Below, piece by piece: positions 7,946 to 17,469 of a DNA stretch of 64,000 nt. Source of the stretch: Psychrobacter sp. JCM 18902 (GTDB lineage Bacteria; Pseudomonadota; Gammaproteobacteria; Pseudomonadales; Moraxellaceae); assembly GCF_904846615.1 (NCBI RefSeq), contig NZ_CAJHBK010000001.1, positions 682,001 through 746,000 of the forward strand, read 5' to 3'. How positions within the stretch are numbered: position 1 is the stretch's first letter; every line of letters begins with the position of its first letter. The notes under the pieces are model-generated. The model ran no database searches. It was given only the letters and a program-made list of their open reading frames with translations, and had not been told where the DNA came from. A program made the position numbers and the translations under genes.

Positions 7946-9130
7946 ATGGCAACATCTACGCGTCCAAGTTTCGATTGGGAAGATCCGTTTTTATTACGTG
8001 ACCAGTTGACTGATGAAGAGCGCATGGTCACGGACAGCGCCCGTCAGTTTTTTCAAAAAGAGCTGATGCCTGGCATTTTAGAGGCCAATCGCAATGAGAA
8101 TTTTGACCGTAATATCATGCGTCAAATGGGTGAGATGGGCTTGCTTGGCGTGACAATCGAAGGTTATGGTTGTGCCGGTTTATCAAGTGTCGCTTACGGT
8201 CTGATTGCCAAGGAAATTGAAGCGGTGGATTCAGGTTATCGGTCAGCGATGAGCGTGCAATCAAGCTTGGTCATGCATCCTATCCATGCATACGGCACCG
8301 AAGAGCAAAGGGAGCGATATTTGCCTAAGCTTGCTACTGGCGAATATGTCGGCTGTTTTGGTTTGACTGAGCCAGATTCAGGCTCAGATCCTGCCTCAAT
8401 GTCGACCCGTGCACGTGCGGTGGACGGCGGTTATGAGCTGACAGGTAATAAGATGTGGATTACCAACAGTCCTATCGCTGATGTATTTGTGGTCTGGGCA
8501 AAAGATGATGCTGGTAAAATTCGTGGTTTTATTTTAGATAAAGGTATGAAAGGTTTATCAGCGCCGAAGATTGAAGGTAAGTTTTCACTACGTGCTTCAG
8601 TGACTGGTGAAATCGTTATGGACAAAGTATTTGTCCCTGAAGCCAATGCTTTCCCGGATATCCGTGGTCTAAAAGGTCCATTTGGCTGTTTAAATAAAGC
8701 CCGTTACGGTATCGCATGGGGCGCAATGGGGGCGGCAGAGTTCTGCTGGAAAGCGGCGCGTCAGTATACGCTAGACCGTAAGCAATTTGGTCGCCCACTT
8801 GCCGCAACGCAGCTAGTACAGTTAAAGCTTGCCAATATGCAGACTGAAATCACGCTAGGTCTACAAGCCGCGTTACGTGTGGGTCGTCTGATGGATGAAG
8901 ACAATGCCGCGCCTGAGATGATTTCACTTATTAAGCGTAACAACTGCGGTAAAGCACTGGATGTTGCACGTATTTCGCGTGACATGCATGGCGGTAACGG
9001 TATCTCTGATGAGTTCCATATCATTCGTCATGTGATGAATTTAGAGGCGGTCAACACTTATGAAGGCACCCACGATATTCATGCACTGATCCTAGGTCGT
9101 GCGCAGACGGGTATTCAAGCCTTTTATTAA
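7946..9130 (+). CDS. gcdH: glutaryl-CoA dehydrogenase
   Basis: The 394-residue acyl-CoA dehydrogenase opens with [10 protein letters not shown], typical of glutaryl-CoA dehydrogenases. FAD and substrate motifs include [14 protein letters not shown] and [17 protein letters not shown]; the C-terminal [15 protein letters not shown] carries the catalytic-base Glu in the position used by this subfamily. It oxidises and decarboxylates glutaryl-CoA to crotonyl-CoA. ATG 7946 follows CAAGGAGATCCAC. A CoA-transferase gene that could make its substrate lies downstream on the same strand, separated by a long perfect inverted repeat. Together they form a glutarate branch, reached from lysine or cadaverine. 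Confidence 0.95.
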   Translation: MATSTRPSFDWEDPFLLRDQLTDEERMVTDSARQFFQKELMPGILEANRNENFDRNIMRQMGEMGLLGVTIEGYGCAGLSSVAYGLIAKEIEAVDSGYRSAMSVQSSLVMHPIHAYGTEEQRERYLPKLATGEYVGCFGLTEPDSGSDPASMSTRARAVDGGYELTGNKMWITNSPIADVFVVWAKDDAGKIRGFILDKGMKGLSAPKIEGKFSLRASVTGEIVMDKVFVPEANAFPDIRGLKGPFGCLNKARYGIAWGAMGAAEFCWKAARQYTLDRKQFGRPLAATQLVQLKLANMQTEITLGLQAALRVGRLMDEDNAAPEMISLIKRNNCGKALDVARISRDMHGGNGISDEFHIIRHVMNLEAVNTYEGTHDIHALILGRAQTGIQAFY

Positions 9131-9208
9131 TCGTTGTTAGCGAAGAACGTACGTTGCTGTTTGGTTTTTTTTATAGGCATAGCATTGACAGTAGCGTATG
9201 TTTTTCAG

Positions 9209-9255
9209 TTGTTCTTCATCATTTAACTGCTTAGCAATTAAATGATGAAGAACAA
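9209..9255 (+). terminator. 18-bp perfect hairpin between gcdH and the CoA-transferase gene
   Basis: TTGTTCTTCATCATTTAA (9209-9226) and TTAAATGATGAAGAACAA (9238-9255) are perfect 18-bp complements around an 11-base loop, followed by TTTTA. It could act as an intercistronic terminator or attenuator, or protect the upstream mRNA. The following U-run is short. Confidence 0.6.
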
Positions 9256-9304
9256 TTTTATGATCAAAAAAATTAAAGAATATGCCACACAATAAGGGAT
9301 TATT

Positions 9305-10504
9305 ATGACGGATATGGCGAAAGGCGCATTGCACGGTATCAAGGTACTTGATTTATCGAGAGTATTGGCCGGTCCTTCTTGTACCCAAGTGCTCGCAGAT
9401 TTGGGCGCTGAAGTCATCAAGGTTGAGCGTCCGCATATTGGTGATGAAACACGCCATTGGGCACCGCCAGTATTCAGCGATGATACCTCCGCTTATTACG
9501 CCACCATTAACCGCAATAAAAAATCCCTCACCGTTGATATCACCACGCCAGCAGGGCAGACCATCATCAAGCAACTCATTGCTGATAGCGATATTGTCGT
9601 TGAAAACTTTAAAGTAGGCGGTTTAAAAAAATACGGCTTAGATTATGACAGTCTAAAACAAGACAATCCGCGCCTGATTTATGCGTCATTGACAGGGTTT
9701 GGTCAGACAGGGCCAGATGCCGCGCGCCCTGGTTACGACTATATTATTCAAGGGTTGTCAGGGCTGATGAGTATCACGGGTCCAAGTGATGGTGAACCGC
9801 ATAAGGTTGGTGTGGCAGTGGTCGATTTGTTTGCAGGGTTGCAGCTGACGATTGGTATTCAAGCGGCTTTGATTGCTCGTGAGACTACTGGGTTAGGGCA
9901 ACAGGTAGACATTGCACTTTTAGATAGTGCGCTTGCCATGCTGGCTAATGTTGGTATGAATCATTTGGCATCAGGTCAAATCCCGCCCAGACTCGGTAAC
10001 CAGCATCCTAATATCGTGCCTTATCAAGTGTTTGCTGGCGAGGGCGAGCAGCATTTTATTTTAGCTTGCGGCAATGACAGTCAATTTGCCAAACTGTGTG
10101 ACGTGCTCGCAGTCGAGTGGCATATGGATGAGCGTTTTACGACCAATCCACAACGCGTTGCCAATCGTGAGCTACTGTGCGCTGAGCTGAGTAAGAAATT
10201 TGCCGAGCAACCACGTACATATTGGCTAGAGGTTTTAGATCAAGCAGGTATCCCATGCGGAGCGATTCATAACGTGGCTGAAGCGTTGGCTATGCCGCAA
10301 GCGCTGGCACGTGAGATGGTCGTTGATTTTAGCACTCAAGGCAGTCCGGTAAAAGCACTTGGTAGCCCAATTAAACTATCTGCATCACCCGTTACGTATC
10401 GTACGCCGCCACCGAAGTTGAGCGAGCATACTGATAGCACGCTTGCTGATTTGGGCTATGACAGTGAGATGATTGCTAAGCTAAAAGCCGATGGGATTGT
10501 TTAG
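9305..10504 (+). CDS. CaiB/BaiF family CoA-transferase (succinyl-CoA:glutarate type)
   Basis: The 399-residue class III CoA-transferase begins GIKVLDLSRVLAGPSCTQVLADLGAEVIKVE as cut by the family signature (VLDLSRVLAGP, LADLGAEVIKVE). GFGQTGPDAARPGYDYIIQG and GQQVDIALLDS follow, the latter holding the region of the catalytic Asp. Class III enzymes move CoA between carboxylic acids through an aspartyl-CoA thioester. Its position after gcdH and similarity to the mitochondrial succinate-glutarate CoA-transferase (SUGCT) suggest it activates glutarate; this is inferred from context. ATG 9305 follows AATAAGGGATTATT. The acetylpolyamine amidohydrolase-like gene starts 55 bp later and could be in the same transcript. 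Confidence 0.85.
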   Translation: MTDMAKGALHGIKVLDLSRVLAGPSCTQVLADLGAEVIKVERPHIGDETRHWAPPVFSDDTSAYYATINRNKKSLTVDITTPAGQTIIKQLIADSDIVVENFKVGGLKKYGLDYDSLKQDNPRLIYASLTGFGQTGPDAARPGYDYIIQGLSGLMSITGPSDGEPHKVGVAVVDLFAGLQLTIGIQAALIARETTGLGQQVDIALLDSALAMLANVGMNHLASGQIPPRLGNQHPNIVPYQVFAGEGEQHFILACGNDSQFAKLCDVLAVEWHMDERFTTNPQRVANRELLCAELSKKFAEQPRTYWLEVLDQAGIPCGAIHNVAEALAMPQALAREMVVDFSTQGSPVKALGSPIKLSASPVTYRTPPPKLSEHTDSTLADLGYDSEMIAKLKADGIV

Positions 10505-10559
10505 TTAGGCATCAAAAAAAGCGCCATTGGAAAAAATGTTAAACAAAGGAATGTTAAGC

Positions 10560-11609
10560 ATGAAAATATATAGCCATGAAAACCTAAGTCTACATAGACC
10601 ATTACCTTATTTCTCTTATGGAAAGATGCATGAGCCGTTAGAGATACCAGAGCGTATGGTTGAGTTTTTAAAAGCACCAGCAGCGTTAGGGTTAGAGGTG
10701 ACGACCGCTACCGATATTGGTATTGGGCCTATATTAGCGGTTCACGATTTTGGTTACGTTGAGTTTCTCAAACATGGCTATGATGACTGGATAGCAGTCG
10801 AGGAAGACTTGGGCGCGCAGGTACAGACGGGGATTTTTTTGCCGTATGACAATCCCGGTATCGGTATCATGGCAAAAGCAGCAAAGTATCAAGCGGATGA
10901 TAGCGCGCCTATCAGCGAGCATTCTTGGACATCTATCTATTGGTCGGCACAGACTGCACTCAATGCGGCTGAAGCATTGCTGAACGATAATTTATCAGAT
11001 ACCGAGCGTGCCGAAAGTCATATACAGCTTTGCTTTTCACGGCCGCCTGGTCACCATGCGCGCAAAAGCGCAGCAGGTGGATTTTGCTATCTTAATAACG
11101 CCGCCATCATCGCCGAGCATCTACGGCAAAAATACGAAAAAATCGCCATCATAGACACCGACATGCACCACGGACAGGGTATCCAAGAGATATTTTATGA
11201 TCGCAGCGATGTGCTTTATACCTCGGTTCACGGTGACCCCGTTAACTTTTATCCCGCAGTGACAGGGCATGCGTTTGAAAGGGGCACAGGCGTGGGTGAA
11301 GGCTATAACATTAACTTCCCGATGCCGCACGGCACCGATGAAGCTGGGTTTTTTGAGTATGTTGATAAATCTATCGAAGCGATGACGCTATTTGACCCTG
11401 ATGTCATTGTGCATGTCTTAGGTTTTGATGTTTATGAGAACGACCCAGAAGCGAGATGTGCGGTGAGTACGCAAGGATTTAAAATATTGGCACAAAAGAT
11501 GAAAGCGCTAAACAAACCACTGATTGTTTTAGTCGAGGGCGGTTATTACTTGCAAAAGCTCAATGACAATTTGCAAGCATTTTTATCAGGGCTTATTTCA
11601 GAAGATTAA
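10560..11609 (+). CDS. acetylpolyamine amidohydrolase-like (histone deacetylase family) enzyme
   Basis: This protein belongs to the arginase/deacetylase fold family. It shows SRPPGHHARKS, GGFCYLNNAAIIAEHL, the zinc-site motif IDTDMHHGQGIQEIFY, and later LGFDVYENDP and VLVEGGYY. The FDxxxxDP spacing resembles bacterial acetylpolyamine amidohydrolases, which remove acetyl groups from N-acetylputrescine or N-acetylcadaverine. ATG 10560 (MKIYSHENLS) is chosen over 10527 because it follows AAGGAATGTTAAGC and matches the family N terminus. Flanking glutarate, GABA and agmatine/putrescine genes support a polyamine substrate. A general HDAC-like amidohydrolase is the alternative. Confidence 0.8.
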   Translation: MKIYSHENLSLHRPLPYFSYGKMHEPLEIPERMVEFLKAPAALGLEVTTATDIGIGPILAVHDFGYVEFLKHGYDDWIAVEEDLGAQVQTGIFLPYDNPGIGIMAKAAKYQADDSAPISEHSWTSIYWSAQTALNAAEALLNDNLSDTERAESHIQLCFSRPPGHHARKSAAGGFCYLNNAAIIAEHLRQKYEKIAIIDTDMHHGQGIQEIFYDRSDVLYTSVHGDPVNFYPAVTGHAFERGTGVGEGYNINFPMPHGTDEAGFFEYVDKSIEAMTLFDPDVIVHVLGFDVYENDPEARCAVSTQGFKILAQKMKALNKPLIVLVEGGYYLQKLNDNLQAFLSGLISED

Positions 11610-11665
11610 CAGTTATCGTCAAAATAACTGAAAGAGTTTGAAGTAAGCAAGAAACTAGCAGCGTT

Positions 11666-12436
11666 TTAACTTGATTTATTATCGATAAAACCCAAACGCT
11701 GCTCAATTTGCTGCGCCAATTCAATCAATACCGCGCTGACCTCAGCACGCTTGGACTCATATTCGCCTTGCAAAAAGCTAACCGCCATACCCGCAACGGC
11801 ATTGCCTGACGCATTGCGAATATAAGTACCCAAACAATACATCCCTTCGCGCAGTTGCCCATCATCGAGTGAGATGCGACTGTTTTGAATGGCGGTCAAC
11901 TCGGTGGACAAATCGCTAAAGTTATCAACACCGTGTTGGGTAATAGGTGCGGGGAAACCGGTAGCGTAGATAGATTTTATATTGTCCATAGAAAAGGTTG
12001 AGAGCATGGCTTTGCCCGTGGCAGAGAATACCGCTGGTACGCGAACACCAGCGCGAAAGGTAAAGCCAAGCGGGGCAGGCGCTTCATGACAGGCTAAAAA
12101 CACCACTTCACCTAAATCAAGCTTAGATAAAGTGACTGTATGTTGAAGAAGAATCGGATACTGGACAATGAGGTCTTTAAATAACTGGATGACGCCTTGC
12201 TGCTGCTCATACTTACCCGCCCAATACATCAAATAAGAGCCTAAATGAAAGCGGCTATCGCTGTCTTTATAGATGACATGCTTGGTCAAAAGACTTTGCA
12301 AAATATTGTGGGTTGAGCTACGTGGTAGATTGAGCTCTTTAGCAATATGAGCTGCCGTTAAAGGCTGTGAGCTATCAGTAATTAAATCTAAAATCTGAAA
12401 GGTTTTGTCCAAGGCAGGAACGGCAGTTGAGCTCAT
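11666..12436 (-). CDS. IclR-family transcriptional regulator (probable GABA pathway regulator)
   Basis: The 256-residue protein has a winged-helix domain (ALDKTFQILDLITDS, HIAKELNLPRSSTHNILQSL) and an IclR effector domain with ATGKAMLSTFS and REGMYCLGTYIRN. It diverges from gabD, with about 260 bp between the two starts, and that gap contains a strong inverted repeat at 12567-12584. It probably regulates gabD and possibly gabT and the APC permease. It shares only family-level similarity with the IclR gene at 6.9 kb, so the two are not a recent duplication. The effector is unknown; a GABA or polyamine breakdown product is inferred. Confidence 0.85.
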   Translation of the reverse strand: MSSTAVPALDKTFQILDLITDSSQPLTAAHIAKELNLPRSSTHNILQSLLTKHVIYKDSDSRFHLGSYLMYWAGKYEQQQGVIQLFKDLIVQYPILLQHTVTLSKLDLGEVVFLACHEAPAPLGFTFRAGVRVPAVFSATGKAMLSTFSMDNIKSIYATGFPAPITQHGVDNFSDLSTELTAIQNSRISLDDGQLREGMYCLGTYIRNASGNAVAGMAVSFLQGEYESKRAEVSAVLIELAQQIEQRLGFIDNKSS

Positions 12437-12566
12437 AAGGAACCTATAAAAGTCAGTAAAATTGGGAAAATATAAAAATAACGCGATAAATCATCATTAA
12501 AATGAGAATAGGGGTTGCAAATAGCTGGCTATCATTCTTATAATGATGTCTCATATATAGAATAGA

Positions 12567-12584
12567 TGTTCAGTATATTGAACA
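12567..12584. promoter_or_regulatory. probable IclR operator upstream of gabD
   Basis: TGTTCA-GTATAT-TGAACA is a perfect 6-bp inverted repeat around a six-base AT spacer, in the gap between the IclR regulator and gabD. TGTTC/GAACA half-sites are typical of IclR-family operators. Confidence 0.55.
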
Positions 12585-12698
12585 CTTAACGAGTTATCAA
12601 TAATTATTTAAATCATAACCTTCTATTTATTGTTATTCACTTATCGCTATAAATCTGCGAATCCTATTTGCAAACCTCAATTGACAAGGAGCGTCACA

Positions 12699-14174
12699 AT
12701 GTCACAACCGTCACAGTCTACGCTACAGCTATCGAACCCAGATCTACTTAAACAGCAGTGTTTCATCAAAGATGGCTGGCATGCCGCTAGTGATGACTCA
12801 ACTATTGATGTGAGCAATCCTTTCAACGGTGATATCATCGGTACGGTACCAAGCCTGACAACCAACGATGTCAACGATGCGGTTGCGGCTTCTCATGACG
12901 CTCAAATCACTTGGGCCGCTCAAACCCCAAAAGAGCGTGCTGAGCTACTACAAAAGTGGGCAGACCTCATCGATGCCAATAAAGAAGACTTGGCTATCAT
13001 TATGACCGCTGAGCAAGGCAAACCTTTAAACGAGTCGCGCGGTGAAGTGGGCTATGCCAATAGCTTTATCCGCTGGTTTGCCGAAGAAGGCAAGCGTGTT
13101 TATGGCGATGTTATCCCTGCCAATCAGTCACAACTGCGCCATGTCGTCTTAAAGCAGCCCGTTGGCGTTTGCGCGGCGATCACGCCTTGGAATTTCCCAG
13201 CAGCGATGATTACCCGTAAAGCGGCACCAGCATTGGCAGCAGGCTGCACGATGATTATTAAGCCTGCGACTGAAACGCCATTTTCCGCATTAGCACTCGC
13301 TGCATTGGCTGAACAAGCAGGTATTCCAGCAGGCGTTATCCAAGTAGTGACGGGCAAATCATCAACCATCGGCGATATCCTAACGGGCGATGCACGTATT
13401 CATAAGCTTTCATTCACAGGCTCTACCGAAGTCGGTCGTACCTTGATGGCTCAATGTGCGACAACCATCAAAAAACTGTCATTAGAGCTGGGCGGTAATG
13501 CGCCATTTATCGTCTTTGATGACGCTGATCTTGAAAAAGCAGCTGAAGGCTTAATTGCTTCTAAATATCGTAACGCTGGTCAAACTTGTGTTTGTGCCAA
13601 CCGTGTCTATGTGCAAGACAGCATTAAAGATGAATTCTTAGATGTGTTTGTGAAAAAAGTCGCTGAGCTAAATGTCGGTAACGGCATGGATGAAGGTGTG
13701 GATATTGGTCCTTTGATTAATCAAAAGGCGCTAGAAAAAGTGCAAGCGCTACTTAAAGATGCTTTAGACAAAGGCGCAACGCTTATCGCTGGCGGCAGCA
13801 CCAATGACGCCTCAGAGCTTACTTACAATCCAACAGTCATTACCGATATCAGTGCTGAGATGGATATCGCGCACGAAGAAATCTTTGGCCCTATTGCGAC
13901 TATCTTTACTTTTAAAGATGAGGCAGACGTTATTCGTCAAGCCAACGATACTATCTACGGCTTGGCTGCTTATTTCTACAGTGGTAGTTATGCACGCTCA
14001 TGGCGCGTTACCGAAGGTCTTGAATACGGCATTATTGGTCATAATACGGGTCTGATTTCTACCGAAGTCGCCCCATTTGGCGGTGTCAAGCAGTCTGGCT
14101 TTGGCCGCGAAGGCTCAAAATACGGCATCGAAGAATATGTCGTGACCAAATACTGGTGTTCTGACGTCAGCTAA
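12699..14174 (+). CDS. gabD: succinate-semialdehyde dehydrogenase GabD
   Basis: This aldehyde dehydrogenase of about 491 residues matches GabD: TPWNFPAAMITRKAAPALAAGC, FTGSTEVGR, LELGGNAPFIVFDDADLE, the catalytic Cys in NAGQTCVCANR, EEIFGPIA and the C-terminal PFGGVKQSGFGREGSKYG. It oxidises succinate semialdehyde to succinate with NAD(P)+. ATG 12699 (MSQPSQ) is chosen because ACAAGGAGCGTCACA precedes it; the frame remains open further upstream but without a ribosome site. gabT follows after 183 bp, so the pair completes GABA degradation. A second, shorter enzyme of the same superfamily lies at 17.5 kb. Confidence 0.93.
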   Translation: MSQPSQSTLQLSNPDLLKQQCFIKDGWHAASDDSTIDVSNPFNGDIIGTVPSLTTNDVNDAVAASHDAQITWAAQTPKERAELLQKWADLIDANKEDLAIIMTAEQGKPLNESRGEVGYANSFIRWFAEEGKRVYGDVIPANQSQLRHVVLKQPVGVCAAITPWNFPAAMITRKAAPALAAGCTMIIKPATETPFSALALAALAEQAGIPAGVIQVVTGKSSTIGDILTGDARIHKLSFTGSTEVGRTLMAQCATTIKKLSLELGGNAPFIVFDDADLEKAAEGLIASKYRNAGQTCVCANRVYVQDSIKDEFLDVFVKKVAELNVGNGMDEGVDIGPLINQKALEKVQALLKDALDKGATLIAGGSTNDASELTYNPTVITDISAEMDIAHEEIFGPIATIFTFKDEADVIRQANDTIYGLAAYFYSGSYARSWRVTEGLEYGIIGHNTGLISTEVAPFGGVKQSGFGREGSKYGIEEYVVTKYWCSDVS

Positions 14175-14229
14175 CCGTTTAGCGACATGCTCTCTCTTTT
14201 AAGGTTTTAATTGTCACACCGTATCGAAC

Positions 14230-14251
14230 GGGATTCAGCACCATGAATCCC
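14230..14251 (+). other. 8-bp hairpin between gabD and gabT
   Basis: GGGATTCA and TGAATCCC form a perfect stem around a six-base loop. No U-run follows, so it is more likely an mRNA-stability or processing element than a terminator. Confidence 0.4.
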
Positions 14252-14357
14252 CTCTATAGCTAGCAATTAATAACTGTTAACTATTAGATAAACCATTCCT
14301 CAAAACCGCCATTCAATCATTGGCACTTATGTTAAAAATAAAGAAAAGGACATTCCC

Positions 14358-15620
14358 ATGACGACTACCAATAAATCACTACTTGAGCGCCGTAAAGCTG
14401 TTTTACCAACAGGACTTGGCGTTGCCTATCCTATCTTTGCAGAAAAAGCCAAAAACTCAGAAGTTTGGGATGTTGAAGGCAATCGTTATATTGACTTCGT
14501 TGGTGGTATCTCAGTACTGAATACGGGTCACAGCCATCCAAAAATTACCCAGCGCGTGCATGAGCAACTTGACAAGTTTACCCATACTGCGGCGCAAATG
14601 ATCAACTACGAATGCTATGTGGATCTTGCTGAAAAACTTTGTAAAAAAGCGCCTATCAGCGGTGAGAAAAAAGCCTTCTTTTTAACGACTGGTGCAGAAG
14701 CGGTCGAAAACTGTATTAAGATTGCTCGTGCGAAAACTGGTCGCCCAGGTATCATCTCTTTCGTTGGTGGTTGGCATGGTCGTACTTTAATGTGCATGAG
14801 TTTGACAGGTAAAGTGCTGCCGTACAAAAAGAACTTTGGTCCAATGCCAGGCCCTGTATTCCATGCGCTATTCCCAGCTGAAGAGTTGAATGTCACAGAA
14901 GCACAAGCGCTGCATAGCCTTGAGATGATTTTCCAAGCGGATATCGATCCTAGCGAAGTGGCGGCGATGATTATCGAGCCAGTACAAGGCGAGGGTGGTT
15001 TCCATCAAGTCACCCCATCATTTGCCAAGTCTTTACGCGATATCTGCGACGAGCATGGCATCGTACTAATTTTTGATGAAGTACAATGTGGTTTTGCCCG
15101 TACGGGTACGTTGTTTGCCACCGAGCAGTTGGGCGTTGAGCCTGACCTAATGACCAGTGCTAAGAGCTTGGCAGGTGGTTATCCTATCTCTGCCGTTATC
15201 GGTCGCGCCGATATCATGGATGCGCCGCAGGTAGGCGGTTTGGGCGGTACATACTCTGGTAATCCACTGGCTTGTGTGGCTGCACTTGCTGTCATGGAAG
15301 TTATCGAAGAAGAGAACCTACTTGAGCGCAGTATTGAGATTGGCGACAAAATCGAAGCTTTCTTAAAGGGCTTAAACTTAAGCAGTATCGGTCATATTCG
15401 CCATAAAGGCGCGATGCTAGCGTTTGAGTTAATCGATAGTGATGGTAAGCCTGATGTGGAAGCGACGACTAACCTAAAAGCGAAAGCATTTGAGCAAGGT
15501 CTGTTATTAGCGTCTTGCGGTATGTATGGCAATGCCATTCGCGTGATGGTGCCATTGACGGTTGAAGATGAAGTGCTCCAAGAAGGCCTTGATATTATCA
15601 AAGGTATCCTAACCGCTTAA
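14358..15620 (+). CDS. gabT: 4-aminobutyrate aminotransferase GabT
   Basis: The 420-residue class III aminotransferase has the family landmarks YIDFVGGISVLNTGHSHP, FFLTTGAEAVENCIKIAR, GWHGRT, EPVQGEGGF and LIFDEVQCGFARTGTLFA. The PLP lysine is in SAKSLAGGYPISAVIGR. It transfers the amino group of GABA to 2-oxoglutarate, giving succinate semialdehyde, the substrate of GabD encoded just upstream. Length and both ends match the family. ATG 14358 follows AAAAGGACATTCCC. Some homologues also act on 5-aminovalerate, which would link this gene to the neighbouring glutarate branch, but the sequence alone cannot show that. Confidence 0.93.
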   Translation: MTTTNKSLLERRKAVLPTGLGVAYPIFAEKAKNSEVWDVEGNRYIDFVGGISVLNTGHSHPKITQRVHEQLDKFTHTAAQMINYECYVDLAEKLCKKAPISGEKKAFFLTTGAEAVENCIKIARAKTGRPGIISFVGGWHGRTLMCMSLTGKVLPYKKNFGPMPGPVFHALFPAEELNVTEAQALHSLEMIFQADIDPSEVAAMIIEPVQGEGGFHQVTPSFAKSLRDICDEHGIVLIFDEVQCGFARTGTLFATEQLGVEPDLMTSAKSLAGGYPISAVIGRADIMDAPQVGGLGGTYSGNPLACVAALAVMEVIEEENLLERSIEIGDKIEAFLKGLNLSSIGHIRHKGAMLAFELIDSDGKPDVEATTNLKAKAFEQGLLLASCGMYGNAIRVMVPLTVEDEVLQEGLDIIKGILTA

Positions 15621-15930
15621 TAAGTATTGAGTATTTATTTATAGTGAAATACATCACTTTTAATCAAGCCTTGATCTTGGTTAGAAGGTTATCTTTAATC
15701 GCACAGCAAGATTGCCCATATGGCACTCGCTTTGAGTACATTTTTTACAACGGCGCCTTGCAAGTCAAGACGCCGTTGCTGTTTGTACTATTTGAATATG
15801 AAACAAGTAGTGCCGAACAGCTTGGATCAAAAGGTATATATGATAATTATGATGGGTACTATCCCACTAAACAAAAGATAGTGTGACCGTCAAGGGTTAA
15901 CACGGATGACACACAGACAAGGAGCAGGTT
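15621..15930. other. gap between gabT and the permease, with a hairpin
   Basis: The gap holds a perfect 8-bp stem, CAACGGCG (15748-15755) with CGCCGTTG (15771-15778), followed by a T-rich stretch broken by other bases, so a weak terminator or leader structure. An 80-codon open frame (15644-15886) overlaps the hairpin, lacks a good ribosome site and resembles nothing recognised; it is not called as a gene. Confidence 0.5.
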
Positions 15931-17373
15931 ATGTCTGAATTAAAAAAATCGTTAGGGACGCTAGATATTATCGCCTTAGCATTCGGTGCTATGGTTGGTT
16001 GGGGCTGGGTAGTCTTGGCTGGTGGTTGGATTTTATCTGCGGGGACGTGGGGCGCAATGCTGGCGTTCTTGATAGGCGGTCTGGCAGTGATACTGATTGG
16101 TGTGACTTATGCCGAGCTTGCCGCATCGATGCCGATTACGGGCGGCGAGCATACCTATACGCATAGAGCACTGGGGGTAAATGTCTCCTTTATCTGCTCA
16201 TGGAGTATTCTATTTGGGTATTTTTCGGTGGTCGCGTTTGAGGCGGTTGCCTTGCCGACAGTCGTAGAGTATTTTATCCCCAATTACAATCAGGGATATC
16301 TCTGGACCATCGCTGGTTGGGATGTTTATGCCACTTGGGTGGGTGTCGGGATGCTGGGCTCAGTCATCGTCACTTGGCTAAATATCCGCGGTATGGAAGT
16401 CAGTGCCTGGTTTCAAAAGACGGCCGTATTGGGCATCTTATTTGTGGGTACGTTGCTGTTCATTGGCGCAGTCATGTTTAATCCTGAAGGCTCAAACTCA
16501 GTACAAGCGCCTGCATTCATCGGTGGTATTGGCGGTATGATGGCCGTTATTGTCATGGTGCCGTTTATGTTTGTCGGCTTTGACGTTATTCCGCAAGCGG
16601 CAGAAGAAATTGATCTGACTCGTCCTAATATTGGTAAATTTTTGATTTTATCGATTGTCGTTGCGGTAATGTGGTATGTGGGTATCGCTTGGAGTGTTGG
16701 CACGACCTTGCCACTCTTACAAGCCGAAAACTCAACGCTCGCCACTGCGGATGCGATGACCAATGCTTGGCATGGCAAGTGGGCAGGTATATTGTTAGTG
16801 ATTGGCGGTGTGCTGGGTATTTTATCAAGCTGGAACGCCTTTTTGATTGGTGGTAGCCGACTACTCTATGCCATGTCAAAAGCACGTATGTTGCCCGCAT
16901 TTTTGAGCAAGCTGCATCCAAAGTATAAGACGCCGTCGAATGCCATTTTATTGATCGGTGGTTTGGCGACACTAGCACCTTTGTTTGGTCGTAAAATGCT
17001 GGTGTGGATCGTAGATGCTGGTGGTTTTGGTATCGTTATTGCTTATACCTGTGTCGCTATCTCATTCTTAGTACTTCGCTACCGCGAGCCTGATATGGTA
17101 CGCCCATTTAGAATACCAGCAGGTAAGCTCGTTGGTATGGTCACGATTGCGCTAAGTTTTGGAATACTCATGCTGTATATGCCAGGTATGCCATCCGCGC
17201 TAACCCCTATCGAGTGGTGGATTTTCTTTGGCTGGACGGTCTTAGGCATTGCGTTATATGGCTACGCAAGGGTGAAGTATCCAGGTATTAGCGAGTCAAT
17301 TATGGCAGAAGAGCTACGTGAATTAAAAATCGTCAATCAATTATGGTTAAAAGACAATCCACCTAAGCAATAG
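15931..17373 (+). CDS. APC-superfamily amino acid/polyamine permease
   Basis: This 480-residue membrane protein has about 12 hydrophobic segments. The N-terminal LDIIALAFGAMVGWGWVVL is the substrate-site motif of TM1 in the amino acid-polyamine-organocation family, and GGEHTYTHRALG and VPFMFVGFDVIPQAAEEID support the assignment. It is likely a proton- or exchange-driven carrier. ATG 15931 follows AGACAAGGAGCAGGTT. It is immediately downstream of gabD and gabT on the same strand, so GABA, putrescine or a related compound is the most likely substrate (inference). A strong bidirectional terminator follows at 17413. The cytosolic C-terminal tail of about 35 residues is charged. Confidence 0.85.
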   Translation: MSELKKSLGTLDIIALAFGAMVGWGWVVLAGGWILSAGTWGAMLAFLIGGLAVILIGVTYAELAASMPITGGEHTYTHRALGVNVSFICSWSILFGYFSVVAFEAVALPTVVEYFIPNYNQGYLWTIAGWDVYATWVGVGMLGSVIVTWLNIRGMEVSAWFQKTAVLGILFVGTLLFIGAVMFNPEGSNSVQAPAFIGGIGGMMAVIVMVPFMFVGFDVIPQAAEEIDLTRPNIGKFLILSIVVAVMWYVGIAWSVGTTLPLLQAENSTLATADAMTNAWHGKWAGILLVIGGVLGILSSWNAFLIGGSRLLYAMSKARMLPAFLSKLHPKYKTPSNAILLIGGLATLAPLFGRKMLVWIVDAGGFGIVIAYTCVAISFLVLRYREPDMVRPFRIPAGKLVGMVTIALSFGILMLYMPGMPSALTPIEWWIFFGWTVLGIALYGYARVKYPGISESIMAEELRELKIVNQLWLKDNPPKQ

Positions 17374-17412
17374 TTTTTTCGATGGGTTATTTTTTAATAA
17401 CATCAACTTTTA

Positions 17413-17445
17413 AAAAAAGCCTAACAGTCACTGTTAGGCTTTTTA
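17413..17445. terminator. bidirectional rho-independent terminator
   Basis: AAAAAGCCTAACAG, a 3-base loop and CTGTTAGGCTTTTT form a near-perfect hairpin with U-runs on both strands. It separates the convergent permease gene and the aldehyde dehydrogenase gene. Confidence 0.9.
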
Positions 17446-17469
17446 TTGTTCTAAAAATCGCTCTATCGA

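Noticed and set aside
15644..15886. 80-codon open frame between gabT and the APC permease
   Set aside because: No good ribosome site, no recognisable family, and it overlaps a perfect 8-bp hairpin; better explained as intergenic.
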